From an uncultured Chitinophaga sp. (GTDB lineage Bacteria; Bacteroidota; Bacteroidia; Cytophagales; Cyclobacteriaceae), in NCBI GenBank assembly GCA_902168205.1, contig CABHOK010000001.1, forward strand, positions 51,668 to 115,667: a stretch of DNA of 64,000 nucleotides, given 5' to 3'. The stretch's first letter is position 1, and each line of letters begins with the position of its first letter. Positions 54,344 through 63,996 of the stretch are shown here, piece after piece. A model generated the notes under the pieces. That model made no database searches. It was not told the DNA's origin and saw only the letters and a list, made by a program, of their open reading frames with translations. Made by a program: the position numbers and the translations under genes.

Positions 54344-57300
54344 CTATCGTACTTCATAAGCCGGTGGCTTCGGCATATTAAACGTTTTTGTCTTCAGTTG
54401 ATTTTGAATTTCAACGATAGCACGTTCCAATTGTGCATCAACACCTTTCGCGCTTTGTGTTAAGTCTTCCGGTACATCTATATCCGGATCAACACCATGG
54501 CCTTCTTTAAACCACGTTCCATCCAGGTTATACATGCGGAACGTTGGCACCGTTACACTACCGCCATCAATGAGTGAAGGCACACCACTGATACCAATCA
54601 AACCGCCCCACGTGCGTGATCCGATCAGCGGACCAAGACCAGCTTTGCGGAAGTAATCCGGGAACGCGTCACCGCCACTACCACTCCAGCCGTTGATCAA
54701 CATAACCTTCGGACCAAAGTGACCTGCTGGAGGCCACGGCCACGTTGCTCCATCGCGTATAGCCCAGTATACTACAGGAGGTCTGTTCAACAATTCAATG
54801 AAGCGATCCGGTATTTGTCCACCACTGTTAAAGCGCTCGTCAATTACCAATGACTTTTTATCGAGCTGTGCATTGAATTGACGGATCAATTCATTCTGTC
54901 CATCTATACCGGTACTGCGTACATATATATACCCGGCTTTTCCGCCCGTAGCTTCTTCAACCCGCTTACGATTCTGCTCAATCCAGGCCAGGTGGCGCAG
55001 GCGAGACTCGTCACGCAACGCTTCCACTACAGCAGTCTTCGCACCTGTGAAGGAAGGCGAAGTGTTATAGGTAACTTCCACCGTTCTCCCGGCCAGACCT
55101 TGCAACGCAGCAAACGGCTCAAGCGCTGTTGTTAACGCTACACCGTTGATGGCAAGTATATAATTACCTTCTTTGATATCAACACCCGGTTGATCAAGTG
55201 GAGAGCGTACTTCGGCATCCCACGGAGCACCGCGTATAATTTTCTTTACTTTATAGTATTGACCATCGGCCTGCCAATCTATACCTAAATATCCAACGGA
55301 TAATTGACGGCTGCTTTCTTCATCTCCACCACCGCGATAAGTATGCGAAGCGTTCAGCTCTCCAATCATTTCACCCAACACGAAATTTACTTCTTCACGT
55401 GTTAATGCACCTCCCAGCATCTTCAGGTATTGATCTTTCACGGCATTCCAGTTTACACCGTGCATGGTAGGATCATAGAAATAATCACGTTCCAGGCGCC
55501 ATGCATCAACCAGTATCTGTCTCCACTCTTCTTTCGGATTTACCAGCAGTTGCATTTCATCCGTACGAAGTTTCTTATCGGTCTTCTGATTCTCCTCAAC
55601 CTTTACGATATAAAAGCCCTGATCCTTGCGCACCAGAATCTTTTTACCATCGGCAGATACTTCATATCCATCAACATTGTCTACAATTGTTTTGGACTCA
55701 CGTTTTTCGAAATCAAAATATTTCAGAGGTCTGGTCTTGCCGTCAGAACCTGTGTTTGGTAAATGATGGTATAGCAATTTACCTTTTACGGTCTGTAGGC
55801 TTCCAAAATTACCCGGATCAATGGGCAACATCACCAGTCGTGCTTCCAAACCATCGAGGTCTATATCTACCGGTTTTACTTTTTCATCTTTCTTCTCATC
55901 GGCTTTATCTTTATCACCATTCTCTTTTTTCTTCTTGTCCGATTTCTCTTCTTCTTTCTTTTCTTCCTTCATATTCACCACATCATTCTTCGGAGCCAGT
56001 ATAGAAGGTGTGCTCTTCTTCAACGCTATAGCAGCAATCTTGGTACTGTTCGGATAAATAAACGTGTTATCAATATCGCTATAGGTTGGCTGGAAGAACT
56101 GATTGGTTAACATAAAGAGATGTTTACCTTCAGCATCAAACACAGGCTCCATGCAGGTATAGTAACCACTTGTTACCTGTGTGAGTTTTTTAGATTGATA
56201 ATCGTATAGAAAAACAGCCTGATGTGCGTTGTCAAGATCGCGGTCGTACGTCAGCCAGCGGCTATCAGGCGACCAACTCGCAGAGAAGCCTTCCAGGTTA
56301 TAATGCATCTGGCGCATGCCACGGTCCACATCTGTAGTCTGGTTGGTTGACACATCGTATATCTTGATGCGCATTGCCTTGTCGATGAAAGCAACTTTCT
56401 TTCCATCGGGCGACCAGTATAAATTATAGCGGAAGCCTGCACCGTATGCCGTAAGTTTACGCTCTACAGCATCGTTCTTCGTTTCGCGAACCGTAAGTTC
56501 ATATTCACCGGAACGATCACTCCAGTACGCTATATATTTACCATCAGGCGACCACGTTGGATTACGCTCTGCCACGCCAGACGACTGCGTTACGTTTTTT
56601 ACAAAACCATTCTCGGCTGGTATATTAAATACTTCACCACGCGCTTCCACCAGCACGCGGTTTCCATCAGGCGCTATAGACGCATGCTCAATATTTTTCG
56701 CAGCTTCAATAGTAGGCTTCAGTCCGGCACCATCGGTTACTACTTCTATTTTTACTTCCTGGTGTTTTCGTGCCGCAAGATTATAGAGGTATAATTTACC
56801 ACCTGTCTCAAATACTATATCTTCAGGCCCGAGCGAAGGGAAGTGTACATCATAATCCTTAAAGGTAGTGAGTTGTGTAAATGCCTTGGTAGCTAGATTA
56901 TACTCCCACAGGTTCATGCGTTTCTCGGCACCACGATCGGAGAGGAAAAATATACTGTTGCCGTGCCACATCGGCAGCTCATCGGCCGCATCATTGTTTA
57001 CCGATATATTTTCAGAGGCCAGTGTTTCGAGGTTGAACAAATGTATCTCTGCATTCCATCCACCACGGTAACGCTTCCAAGTTCTGAACACCTGCGTGCG
57101 GAAGGTCAATGCAAGCTGTTTACCATCGGGCGATACAGAGCCAAACTCAGCATACGGCAGCGGAAGTTTTTCAGGCAACCCACCGGCTACTGTTGTTTTG
57201 AAAAACTGGTTGAAACGTTCACGTCCGCTTTCGCGACCAGAGGCAAAGAGTATCTGTTTACCATCCGGGTACCAGTCAACAATCCGATCATTCAAACCAT

Positions 57301-57613
57301 GATACGTGAGGCGATTGGGAATACCTCCGAGACTCGGTATAACATATACATCTTCATTCCCGTCATAATTACCGGTAAAGGCAATGGTTTTACCATCCGG
57401 TGAAAATTTTGGAAATACTTCTACACCAGCCGGTGAACTGAGGCGCCAGGCAAGGCCACCGGTTTTGGGCACGATCCAAAGATCATTGGCATAGGTAAAT
57501 ACGATATGTGTTTGCGACACATCCGGATAGCGCAGCAAGGCTGCATCGATCTGCGCCGGCAACACACGAACCAGCAGGCTGAACAACAGAGTTAATGAGC
57601 AGATTTTTTTCAT
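54344..57613 (-). CDS. Tricorn-like S41 protease
   Basis: A 1089-residue exported protein (signal peptide MKKICSLTLLFSLLVRVLPA). N-terminal beta-propellers of WD40-like PD40 units (to about 540; PKFSPDGKTIAFTGNYDGN, NPTWSPDGKYIAYWSD), a charged linker (about 545-585, Lys/Glu/Asp-rich), a C1-type helical domain, a PDZ domain (about 770-850, VGYLGIDWQADGQYYKV) and a C2 S41 catalytic domain. The nucleophile is Ser977 or Ser979 in GWSGSGGD (975-982). It trims peptides from the proteasome-like systems in archaea; in this case likely periplasmic peptide processing. Single gene, with a strong terminator. Confidence 0.92.
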   Translation of the reverse strand: MKKICSLTLLFSLLVRVLPAQIDAALLRYPDVSQTHIVFTYANDLWIVPKTGGLAWRLSSPAGVEVFPKFSPDGKTIAFTGNYDGNEDVYVIPSLGGIPNRLTYHGLNDRIVDWYPDGKQILFASGRESGRERFNQFFKTTVAGGLPEKLPLPYAEFGSVSPDGKQLALTFRTQVFRTWKRYRGGWNAEIHLFNLETLASENISVNNDAADELPMWHGNSIFFLSDRGAEKRMNLWEYNLATKAFTQLTTFKDYDVHFPSLGPEDIVFETGGKLYLYNLAARKHQEVKIEVVTDGAGLKPTIEAAKNIEHASIAPDGNRVLVEARGEVFNIPAENGFVKNVTQSSGVAERNPTWSPDGKYIAYWSDRSGEYELTVRETKNDAVERKLTAYGAGFRYNLYWSPDGKKVAFIDKAMRIKIYDVSTNQTTDVDRGMRQMHYNLEGFSASWSPDSRWLTYDRDLDNAHQAVFLYDYQSKKLTQVTSGYYTCMEPVFDAEGKHLFMLTNQFFQPTYSDIDNTFIYPNSTKIAAIALKKSTPSILAPKNDVVNMKEEKKEEEKSDKKKKENGDKDKADEKKDEKVKPVDIDLDGLEARLVMLPIDPGNFGSLQTVKGKLLYHHLPNTGSDGKTRPLKYFDFEKRESKTIVDNVDGYEVSADGKKILVRKDQGFYIVKVEENQKTDKKLRTDEMQLLVNPKEEWRQILVDAWRLERDYFYDPTMHGVNWNAVKDQYLKMLGGALTREEVNFVLGEMIGELNASHTYRGGGDEESSRQLSVGYLGIDWQADGQYYKVKKIIRGAPWDAEVRSPLDQPGVDIKEGNYILAINGVALTTALEPFAALQGLAGRTVEVTYNTSPSFTGAKTAVVEALRDESRLRHLAWIEQNRKRVEEATGGKAGYIYVRSTGIDGQNELIRQFNAQLDKKSLVIDERFNSGGQIPDRFIELLNRPPVVYWAIRDGATWPWPPAGHFGPKVMLINGWSGSGGDAFPDYFRKAGLGPLIGSRTWGGLIGISGVPSLIDGGSVTVPTFRMYNLDGTWFKEGHGVDPDIDVPEDLTQSAKGVDAQLERAIVEIQNQLKTKTFNMPKPPAYEVR

Positions 57614-57717
57614 TTGGGTTTAATTAAGCATACTGAAATTAATAAATGCATTTACGGAATTAGTATTGTTTAGGATATTTGCTGCGGAAAAGAAAACAAA
57701 ATAAAGGATTCAATACA

Positions 57718-58092
57718 ATGAAGATTACACCAGACAATAAACTTAAAAAATTGATTGTTGTTGGCGACCGCGTGCTTATCAAACCTACCAAGCAAACTGA
57801 CAAGACGGCCAGCGGACTATATTTGCCTCCGGGTGTACAGGAGAAGGAGAAGATACAAAGTGGCTACGTGATAAAGGTCGGACCGGGTTATCCGTTACCA
57901 CTGCCGGCCGATGAAGATGAAGTATGGAAAGGTAAAGAGGACACCGTGAAGTACTTACCGCTGCAGGCCCAGGAAGGTGACCTCGCCATATTTCTGCAAA
58001 AGGGCGCAATCGAAGTTATATACGAGGAAGAAAAGTATTTTATTGTTCCACAGGCATCTATACTGATGCTGGAACGTGAAGAGGATTTGTAA
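57718..58092 (+). CDS. GroES-like co-chaperonin family protein
   Basis: A 124-residue protein related to GroES: KKLIVVGDRVLIKPTKQTDKTASGLYLPPGVQEKEKIQSGYVIKVGPGY has the GroES strand order and mobile-loop place, and FIVPQASILMLERE its end. It is about 30 residues longer than GroES (an insert near LPLPADEDEVWKGKEDTVKYLPL), and no groEL lies next to it. It probably is not the main GroES. ATG at 57718 begins the conserved MKITPDN; 13 upstream residues were dropped. Divergent from the Tricorn gene. Confidence 0.85.
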   Translation: MKITPDNKLKKLIVVGDRVLIKPTKQTDKTASGLYLPPGVQEKEKIQSGYVIKVGPGYPLPLPADEDEVWKGKEDTVKYLPLQAQEGDLAIFLQKGAIEVIYEEEKYFIVPQASILMLEREEDL

Positions 58093-58165
58093 TCTCTCTA
58101 ACTAAATGCAATTTTATACATCGGCATATTTTTTCCCCGATGATACTATTTTAACATTTTTAACT

Positions 58166-58378
58166 ATGGCAGGACTTTCATTTGATGTACTTCGGGCTGG
58201 TAAAAAATACCGCCTCATCAATTTTGGCGAGCGACATGAATTTATCATTGAAAATATTCTGGGCAATGGTGATTTCAAAGTAAAGGACCTGCTTACGCTG
58301 GAACGATACCACCTGAAAGAGCTGGTGCGGTATGGACAAGGTAAAGATTTTATACTGGAAGAAATTGACGAACGCTAA
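58166..58378 (+). CDS. Small hypothetical protein, 70 aa
   Basis: A 70-residue protein, MAGLSFDVLRAGKKYRLINFGERHEFIIENILGNGDFKVKDLLTLERYHLKELVRYG, with a beta-rich first part resembling a small SH3-like barrel and a final acidic tail (ILEEIDER). I know no family. ATG at 58166 fits the compact fold; an upstream ATG at 58106 would add a hydrophobic-poor lead. It lies 74 bases after the GroES-like gene, on the same strand, so could be cotranscribed. Confidence 0.7.
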   Translation: MAGLSFDVLRAGKKYRLINFGERHEFIIENILGNGDFKVKDLLTLERYHLKELVRYGQGKDFILEEIDER

Positions 58379-58474
58379 CCGGTATACCACTTGCCCTCTT
58401 GCATTGCCGGACATCCACTCTGGCTACATTTCAGAAAAATGTTTCCTGTACCTTCATAATGCTTATATAACTCA

Positions 58475-59953
58475 ATGATCAACCTACTCATGCAACGATT
58501 CAGTTTATTCATTTTTATGCTGATGGCTATACCGGCATTCGCGCAGAACCCGGACATGCCGGCAGATTTCCTTACCAAGGAATTTCATAAAGAACGCAGA
58601 GCCAAACTACGCGAACAATTGCCAGCCAATTCAGTAGCGGTTTTTTTCGCGAACCCGGTTCGTAACCGATCTAACGATGTAGACTATGTTTACCACCAGG
58701 ACCCCGATTTTTTTTACCTCACCGGGTATAAAGAACCAGACGCTGTATTGTTTATCTTCAAAGACAAACAAACGGCTGCGAACAAAACGCAGTACGATGA
58801 GATTATTTTTGTGCAGCCCCGCAGTGCCCAGGCAGAGATGTGGACAGGCCGCAGACTTGGCGATGCCGGAGTAAAAAATCAACTCGGCTTCGAGCAGGCT
58901 TTCAACAACAAGGAATTTAAAAAGTATAATGTTGATTTTTCTAAATTCGACAAGATACTCTTCTTCGATTTTCTGAACGATGTACGCGATGATCCGCGTG
59001 ACTCTTCTGATTTATACAGTATGATCGAAGACTTCAAGGTAAAAGTAAAGTACCCTTCCCAGGAAAAAGGTCTTAGCGTTACACGCGAGCCGGAGAAAAA
59101 CAATCTTAATACAACCGAGCTTGTAACCATTATGGAAGGACTTCGCGGTTTCAAAACCAAAGAAGAAGTAGACATGATTAAGAAAGCGGTAAGCATCTCT
59201 TGCATGGGACAACGCGAAGTAATGAAAGCTATAAAGCCCGGTATGTCTGAACGCGAGATACAGGGTATACATGAATTTGTTTTCAAAAAATACCAGGCTG
59301 AAGATCTTGGGTATCCATCTATAGTCGGTGCCGGTCATAACGGATGTATACTCCACTATATCGACAACTATAAACCGAACATCACCAATAAGGAATTGAT
59401 ATTGATGGACCTCGGTGCCGAGTTCCATGGATATACTGCTGATATAACACGTACTATACCGGTGTCCGGTAAATTTTCGCCTGAGCAGAAACAGATCTAC
59501 GAACTGGTATTGAAAGCACAGGAAGAAGGTATGAAAGTATGTAAGCCTGGCGCTACATTTCAGGATCTGACAGCAGCTACACGTGTCGTCATCAACAGAG
59601 GATTGAAAGATCTGGGAATCATTAAGAATGAGAACGAAAGACATCTTTACTATCCACACGGATGCTGCCATCACATCGGACTTGATGTACACGATCGCGG
59701 CCCGTATGACAAACTGCAGGAAGGCATGGTAATTACCATCGAGCCCGGCATCTATATTCCTGACAATGCCAATTGCGACAAGCGCTGGTGGGGAATTGCT
59801 GTGCGCATCGAAGACGATTACCTCATCACCAAAGAAGGCTACGAACATTTGTCAATCGCTGCACCACGCAAGGTAGAAGACATTGAAGCGTTGATGAAAC
59901 AACCCAGTGCGCTGGACGACTTTGTTCTGCCTGATCTCAACACCAAGAATTAG
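58475..59953 (+). CDS. Xaa-Pro aminopeptidase (M24), exported
   Basis: A 492-residue metallopeptidase that releases an N-terminal residue next to proline. Signal peptide LFIFMLMAIPAFA; aminopeptidase-P N-terminal domain (FLTKEFHKERRAKLREQLPANSVAVFF, YVYHQDPDFFYLTGY), then the pita-bread domain with metal ligands in DLGAEFHGYTADITRTIP (two Asp), HGCCHHIGLDVHD (His), MVITIEPGIYI (Glu) and VRIEDDYLI (Glu). Family complete, so active. Export suggests it trims peptides in the periplasm or outside. ATG 58475 or 58490 could start. Confidence 0.95.
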   Translation: MINLLMQRFSLFIFMLMAIPAFAQNPDMPADFLTKEFHKERRAKLREQLPANSVAVFFANPVRNRSNDVDYVYHQDPDFFYLTGYKEPDAVLFIFKDKQTAANKTQYDEIIFVQPRSAQAEMWTGRRLGDAGVKNQLGFEQAFNNKEFKKYNVDFSKFDKILFFDFLNDVRDDPRDSSDLYSMIEDFKVKVKYPSQEKGLSVTREPEKNNLNTTELVTIMEGLRGFKTKEEVDMIKKAVSISCMGQREVMKAIKPGMSEREIQGIHEFVFKKYQAEDLGYPSIVGAGHNGCILHYIDNYKPNITNKELILMDLGAEFHGYTADITRTIPVSGKFSPEQKQIYELVLKAQEEGMKVCKPGATFQDLTAATRVVINRGLKDLGIIKNENERHLYYPHGCCHHIGLDVHDRGPYDKLQEGMVITIEPGIYIPDNANCDKRWWGIAVRIEDDYLITKEGYEHLSIAAPRKVEDIEALMKQPSALDDFVLPDLNTKN

Positions 59954-59975
59954 GAAAGATAATCCCAGCATTAAC

Positions 59976-60012
59976 AGCAGCCCGCATCCGAAAGTGCGGG
60001 CTGCTTTTTTTA
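59976..60012 (+). terminator. Strong terminator after the Xaa-Pro aminopeptidase gene
   Basis: Perfect 11-bp stem AGCAGCCCGCA / TGCGGGCTGCT (59976-59986, 59995-60005), 8-base loop, then T7. Confidence 0.96.
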
Positions 60013-60113
60013 TGTATTCAGAAACCGGTTGAGAAAAAACTTCTGAACCATTTATTGATGAAAAGCCTTTTGCACTATACGTGGCGTTGTATCTTGCGCG
60101 CCCAATTACAATT

Positions 60114-61346
60114 ATGACCCGTAAACAACACATCGTTGTTATCTTGATCCTGGGAGCACTTTCAACCATCAGTCCGTTTTCGATTGATATGTACCTGCCA
60201 GGGTTTCCGGCTATTGCCAAAGATCTCAATACTACTATTGACCAGGTACAACTCTCCTTAACCAGTTACCTGGTGGGTATTGCGCTCGGCCAGTTATTAT
60301 ATGGTCCGCTGCTCGATCGCTTTGGAAGGCGCTTACCACTATATGCAGGTTTGACGGTATACATTATAGCATCGCTTGGTTGTGCCATGACCAATTCCAT
60401 TCATGCGTTAATTACCATGCGCTTTTTGCAAGCCATTGGCGGATGTGCCGGCATGGTGGCATCGCAGGCCCTGGTGCGCGATTTATTCCCGATCAATAAA
60501 ACAGCTCAGGCATTTTCATCACTCACACTGGTGGTTGCTGTATCACCACTCATTGCGCCTACTATCGGAGGATACGTTACCGTTGGATTCGGATGGCATT
60601 ATGTATTCATCATACTCGCTTCCGTAATGGCACTCATCATGGTATGTATATATTTCTTCCTGCCAGAAGGAAGAAGTGCCGATGCATCACTATCGCTGAA
60701 ACCACAAGCCGTTATGACTAATTTCATGACGGTGCTCAAACAACAGCAATTCTTGATCTATGCTTTTGCCGGTGGTATCGCTACCGCTGCACCCTTCGCA
60801 TTTATAGCCGGATCGTCTGACGTATTCATCAACCTGTATCACACCAGTGAACAGGAATACGGCTGGATCTTTACCATCGTTGCATCCGCCATCATCGGGT
60901 CAACACAATTAAATCATATACTCTTAAAGAAATATAGCAGCCAGCAGATCATCAAGACAACGTTGATTGTACAAAGCCTCGTGGGCATTGTACTGGTAGG
61001 CGGCACGGCATTGGGATGGTATAGTAAATATGAACTCGTAGGCATGATGTTTCTGTTTTTGATAGGACAAGGGTTAACCGGCCCGAACAGTACAGCCCTC
61101 GCCCTCGCACCGTTCACAAAGTTAACCGGAAGTGCTGCCGCTATACAGGGAAGTATACGCATGGGCGTTGGCGGACTTGCCTCTGCTGCCGTAAGTGCAC
61201 TGCACAACAACACAGCTGTACCCATGGTAGGAATGATGGTTGCCTGTGGTTTTGCAGGACTAATTATACTAGGTGTCGGCAAAGGCACCGTGCGATACCG
61301 CGCGCGGAAAAATGCATCAGAAAAAGAAACATCGGTAATGATGTAG
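60114..61346 (+). CDS. Bcr/CflA-type MFS drug efflux pump
   Basis: A 410-residue transporter with 12 membrane helices. It has the Bcr/CflA start STISPFSIDMYLPGFPAIAKDL, the motif A-like YGPLLDRFGRRLPLYAG between helices 2 and 3, and SSLTLVVAVSPLIAPTIGGYV for motif C (antiporter). It likely exports drugs or metabolites with proton exchange. ATG at 60114 is the family start. It converges on a membrane AraC regulator (3-base gap). Confidence 0.93.
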   Translation: MTRKQHIVVILILGALSTISPFSIDMYLPGFPAIAKDLNTTIDQVQLSLTSYLVGIALGQLLYGPLLDRFGRRLPLYAGLTVYIIASLGCAMTNSIHALITMRFLQAIGGCAGMVASQALVRDLFPINKTAQAFSSLTLVVAVSPLIAPTIGGYVTVGFGWHYVFIILASVMALIMVCIYFFLPEGRSADASLSLKPQAVMTNFMTVLKQQQFLIYAFAGGIATAAPFAFIAGSSDVFINLYHTSEQEYGWIFTIVASAIIGSTQLNHILLKKYSSQQIIKTTLIVQSLVGIVLVGGTALGWYSKYELVGMMFLFLIGQGLTGPNSTALALAPFTKLTGSAAAIQGSIRMGVGGLASAAVSALHNNTAVPMVGMMVACGFAGLIILGVGKGTVRYRARKNASEKETSVMM

Positions 61347-61349
61347 CGA

Positions 61350-62486
61350 TCACGCAGAACGAAATTCAGAAGGAGTTTTACCGGATATCTTTTTAAACGC
61401 TGTATTGAATGACGACTTGGAATTATAGCCAACCTGCTCCGCTATCTCTTCTACTTTAACATGAGGTTGTTCTTTCAGTAGTCGCTTGGCTTCTTCTACG
61501 CGATACTCCGCTACCATTTCAAAAAAACTCTTTCCTAAACCATCATTAATCACCTGCGACAATACATGCACCGTGGTATTTAATTTGCCAGCGAGTTCCG
61601 GCAATGAAAAGCCTGACTGAAGAAAAGGCTTATCACGCGTCATCAACATCGCTAACTTATCCAGTAACTCTTTTTGAGCATCTGCTGTTACGCCTGAACT
61701 TTTATACTTCTGCGGTTCGCTAAGGGCAACCTGTCTGAAGAAACCTGAATGACTTATTACATTAAAACTGGTAAGATATATAGTAAACGAAATATAGGCC
61801 GCAAACAGGTGATCGCCTGTATCATCAATATTAAGATACTTCACCACAAATATTATCACGGTAGCACTCGTCATGTGTAAAATGCCGGATCGTAACTTTT
61901 TAAGAACGGAATGTACAGGCGCAAAAAATGATTCACGCTTCTCTTTAAAAGCGCGTATAACTTCCACCAGTCCAAACAAAAAATATATACCTATACTAAC
62001 CAGCGACATCAGCGTATGATGATCCGTTACCCATAGCCATCTCGGGTCATAGCCAACCGAAACATCTCGAAACGGCAGGTTGGGATGATACGCATATACC
62101 CATGAGTTATACTTAAAATCGTTTGACTGTATCAAAAACGGAATCAGCAAGAAAAAGTAAACCACCGGGAATATATAGTGCACCAATTGCATTTTTCGTG
62201 ATACCGAACCATGAATAAGACTTCGGATCATGAGGTAAAACGATGGCCCGATAGCCAACGCGAACGGCTCAGAAAAATCAACCAGAAACAAACAGTCTAC
62301 TATATACCCGGTATACATCAGAAATATCTCCAGTATACATGCTGCCATGGAGAGCAACATCAACCCCTGAAAGAAGTTAACATCGTTCTTCCGGTTCTCT
62401 CTCGACAAGAAGAAAAAAGACAAAAAGATAGCCTGGACAACACCCAGCAAAATAAAAACAGCAAAGAGATCGATATGATATGGCAT
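61350..62486 (-). CDS. Membrane-anchored AraC-family regulator
   Basis: A 378-residue protein with about 7 membrane helices in the first 240 residues (FILLGVVQAIFLSFFFLSREN and others), then a cytoplasmic C-terminal AraC DNA-binding domain of two helix-turn-helix units (about 280-375; FSLPELAGKLNTTVHVLSQVINDGLGKSFFEMVAEYRVEEAKRLLKE, then VEEIAEQVGYNSKSSFNTAFKKISGKTPSEFR). This build suggests a direct signal from membrane to promoter. It is next to and convergent with the MFS gene, which is a candidate target. ATG at 62486. Confidence 0.9.
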   Translation of the reverse strand: MPYHIDLFAVFILLGVVQAIFLSFFFLSRENRKNDVNFFQGLMLLSMAACILEIFLMYTGYIVDCLFLVDFSEPFALAIGPSFYLMIRSLIHGSVSRKMQLVHYIFPVVYFFLLIPFLIQSNDFKYNSWVYAYHPNLPFRDVSVGYDPRWLWVTDHHTLMSLVSIGIYFLFGLVEVIRAFKEKRESFFAPVHSVLKKLRSGILHMTSATVIIFVVKYLNIDDTGDHLFAAYISFTIYLTSFNVISHSGFFRQVALSEPQKYKSSGVTADAQKELLDKLAMLMTRDKPFLQSGFSLPELAGKLNTTVHVLSQVINDGLGKSFFEMVAEYRVEEAKRLLKEQPHVKVEEIAEQVGYNSKSSFNTAFKKISGKTPSEFRSA

Positions 62487-62517
62487 CAGGCAGAATACGA
62501 TTCGATGGAACAGATGG

Positions 62518-62790
62518 TTATCGCTTCACGACAAATTCAGTAAATCCTTTCCAGATTCCTTCGTGAATTTCAACGTTGCTTACCCGGGCCGCAGGTGGTC
62601 CTTGCTTGCACCATGCAACCAAAGCATCCAATACAGCCTCATCACCTTCCGCTTCAATGTAAACTGACCCGTCCGGCTCATTCCTCACAAAGCCTTTCAG
62701 ACCTAAACGTTGCGCTTCATCGTGCGTGGATGCGCGATAAAATACTCCCTGCACACGACCGGATACCTTTATAGAAATATGTTTCTGCAT
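62518..62790 (-). CDS. acyP: Acylphosphatase
   Basis: A 90-residue enzyme that hydrolyses acyl-phosphates. Both catalytic residues are present: Arg19 in SGRVQGVFYRAS and Asn37 in KGFVRNEPDGSVYIEAEG. The ending WKGFTEFVVKR is typical. Full length. It lies 31 bases upstream of the AraC regulator on the same strand, so it may be the first gene of that transcript. Confidence 0.95.
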   Translation of the reverse strand: MQKHISIKVSGRVQGVFYRASTHDEAQRLGLKGFVRNEPDGSVYIEAEGDEAVLDALVAWCKQGPPAARVSNVEIHEGIWKGFTEFVVKR

Positions 62791-62956
62791 GCTATACCAC
62801 TAGAGAAGTCAAATTACTTCGGTTTTTACACCCCTGCAATCGCCACCCGATTTTGGTCGCGATAAATATTTAAAAAAATTTTAAGATTCTTTGTCCGGAA
62901 CCAAGATGTTCGCCCGTCATCGTGTAAATTTTGTTCAACCTTAAACTTTAACAATC

Positions 62957-63298
62957 ATGGAAAAGTACATGTTTTTATTTCGCGGTGGAGATGTAAGCCA
63001 TTTATCACCGGATGCACAGCAGGCGCACATGCAAAAGTGGTTTGCCTGGGTAGAAAAATTAACCAAAGCTGAACGCTACGCTGGTGGTGAAGCGTTGCTG
63101 CCCGTTGGCAAAACCGTATCAGGCGCAAAGAAAACTGTTACGGACGGCCCGTATGCCGAAGGAAAAGAAATTGCTGGGGGATACTTTGTTGTACTCGCCA
63201 AGAGTTTGGACGAAGCAACCGAGATAGCAAAAGAATGCCCGGACTACGATTATAACGGAAGCGTAGAAGTACGCGAGGTTATGAAGTTTGATATGTAG
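62957..63298 (+). CDS. YciI family protein
   Basis: A 113-residue ferredoxin-like alpha+beta fold of the YciI/DGPF type: MEKYMFLFRGGDVSHLSPDAQQAHMQKWFAWVEKL, then KTVTDGPYAEGKEIAGGYFVV with the DGPYAEGKE motif and AKSLDEATEIAKECPDY. Such proteins are often near sigma factors and have unknown function. Single gene; a hairpin element follows. Confidence 0.9.
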   Translation: MEKYMFLFRGGDVSHLSPDAQQAHMQKWFAWVEKLTKAERYAGGEALLPVGKTVSGAKKTVTDGPYAEGKEIAGGYFVVLAKSLDEATEIAKECPDYDYNGSVEVREVMKFDM

Positions 63299-63332
63299 GT
63301 TCACCCTTACCTACTCCTTAACAAGAAATTCT

Positions 63333-63371
63333 CAGGTTGTCAGATTTTCCAGCACGTTATCTGGCAACCTG
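63333..63371. repeat. Imperfect stem-loop between the YciI and NTF2-like genes
   Basis: CAGGTTGTCAGA and TCTGGCAACCTG (63333-63344, 63360-63371) pair over 12 bp with one wobble and a 15-base loop. No T-run follows. Resembles the other dyad elements of the window in being made of short words inverted at the two ends. Confidence 0.45.
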
Positions 63372-63392
63372 TAACTACCATATCATTATTCT

Positions 63393-63827
63393 ATGAAAAA
63401 TATACACCTATACCTGCTTACACTGGCAGTGAGTGTGGCATGCAGTTCGTCAGATCACGAGCAACAACAAAATATAGCACTTACACAAAAAATGTTCGAG
63501 GCATTTAACAAGCATGAGTGGCAAGCGATGGCATCATACTACACGGGGAACGCATCATTTCTTGATCCGGCTTTCGGAAAAGATTACGTAACAAAAACGC
63601 AACAGGAAACAGCTGCCAAATATAGCGAGCTTCAAAAAATGTTTCCTGATCTGCACGATGAGGTTGTAGGACTTTATCCTTCCGGAGATAAAGTAACGAT
63701 AGAGTTTATCGCCACAGGCAGCATGAACGATAGTATATCTTTCAAACTTCCAATTGTTTCGGTGCTTACGTTTAAAGACGGGAAGATTATACGTGATGCT
63801 ACGTATTATGATCAGGAACAGCCATAG
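63393..63827 (+). CDS. NTF2/SnoaL-like lipoprotein
   Basis: A 144-residue lipoprotein: signal MKNIHLYLLTLAVSVAC with Cys17 as lipid site, followed by SSSDHEQQ. The domain is NTF2/SnoaL-like (LTQKMFEAFNKHEWQAMASYYTGNASFLDPAF, then GSMNDSISFKLPIVSVLTFKDGKIIRDATYYD), a cone-shaped fold that often binds small ligands. The role is unknown. Followed by about 170 bases without a complete gene. Confidence 0.83.
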   Translation: MKNIHLYLLTLAVSVACSSSDHEQQQNIALTQKMFEAFNKHEWQAMASYYTGNASFLDPAFGKDYVTKTQQETAAKYSELQKMFPDLHDEVVGLYPSGDKVTIEFIATGSMNDSISFKLPIVSVLTFKDGKIIRDATYYDQEQP

Positions 63828-63996
63828 TATAGCTAAGGCTTTGTACCTTGAAGCATCAGAGTCATGGATACCAGTTTAAGTTTACCCACAAAACTATTAA
63901 CTTGATAGTCCAAAACAATCATGCTAAATGGTGAACGGTGTATTTCATTGCAAGTGGCAGGAATGCGTTTTAATCATAGTTATAGGAGATCACGTT

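Noticed and set aside
59012..59848. 278-codon minus-strand frame
   Set aside because: Antisense to the catalytic half of the Xaa-Pro aminopeptidase, which has all metal ligands; no known motif in the antisense product.
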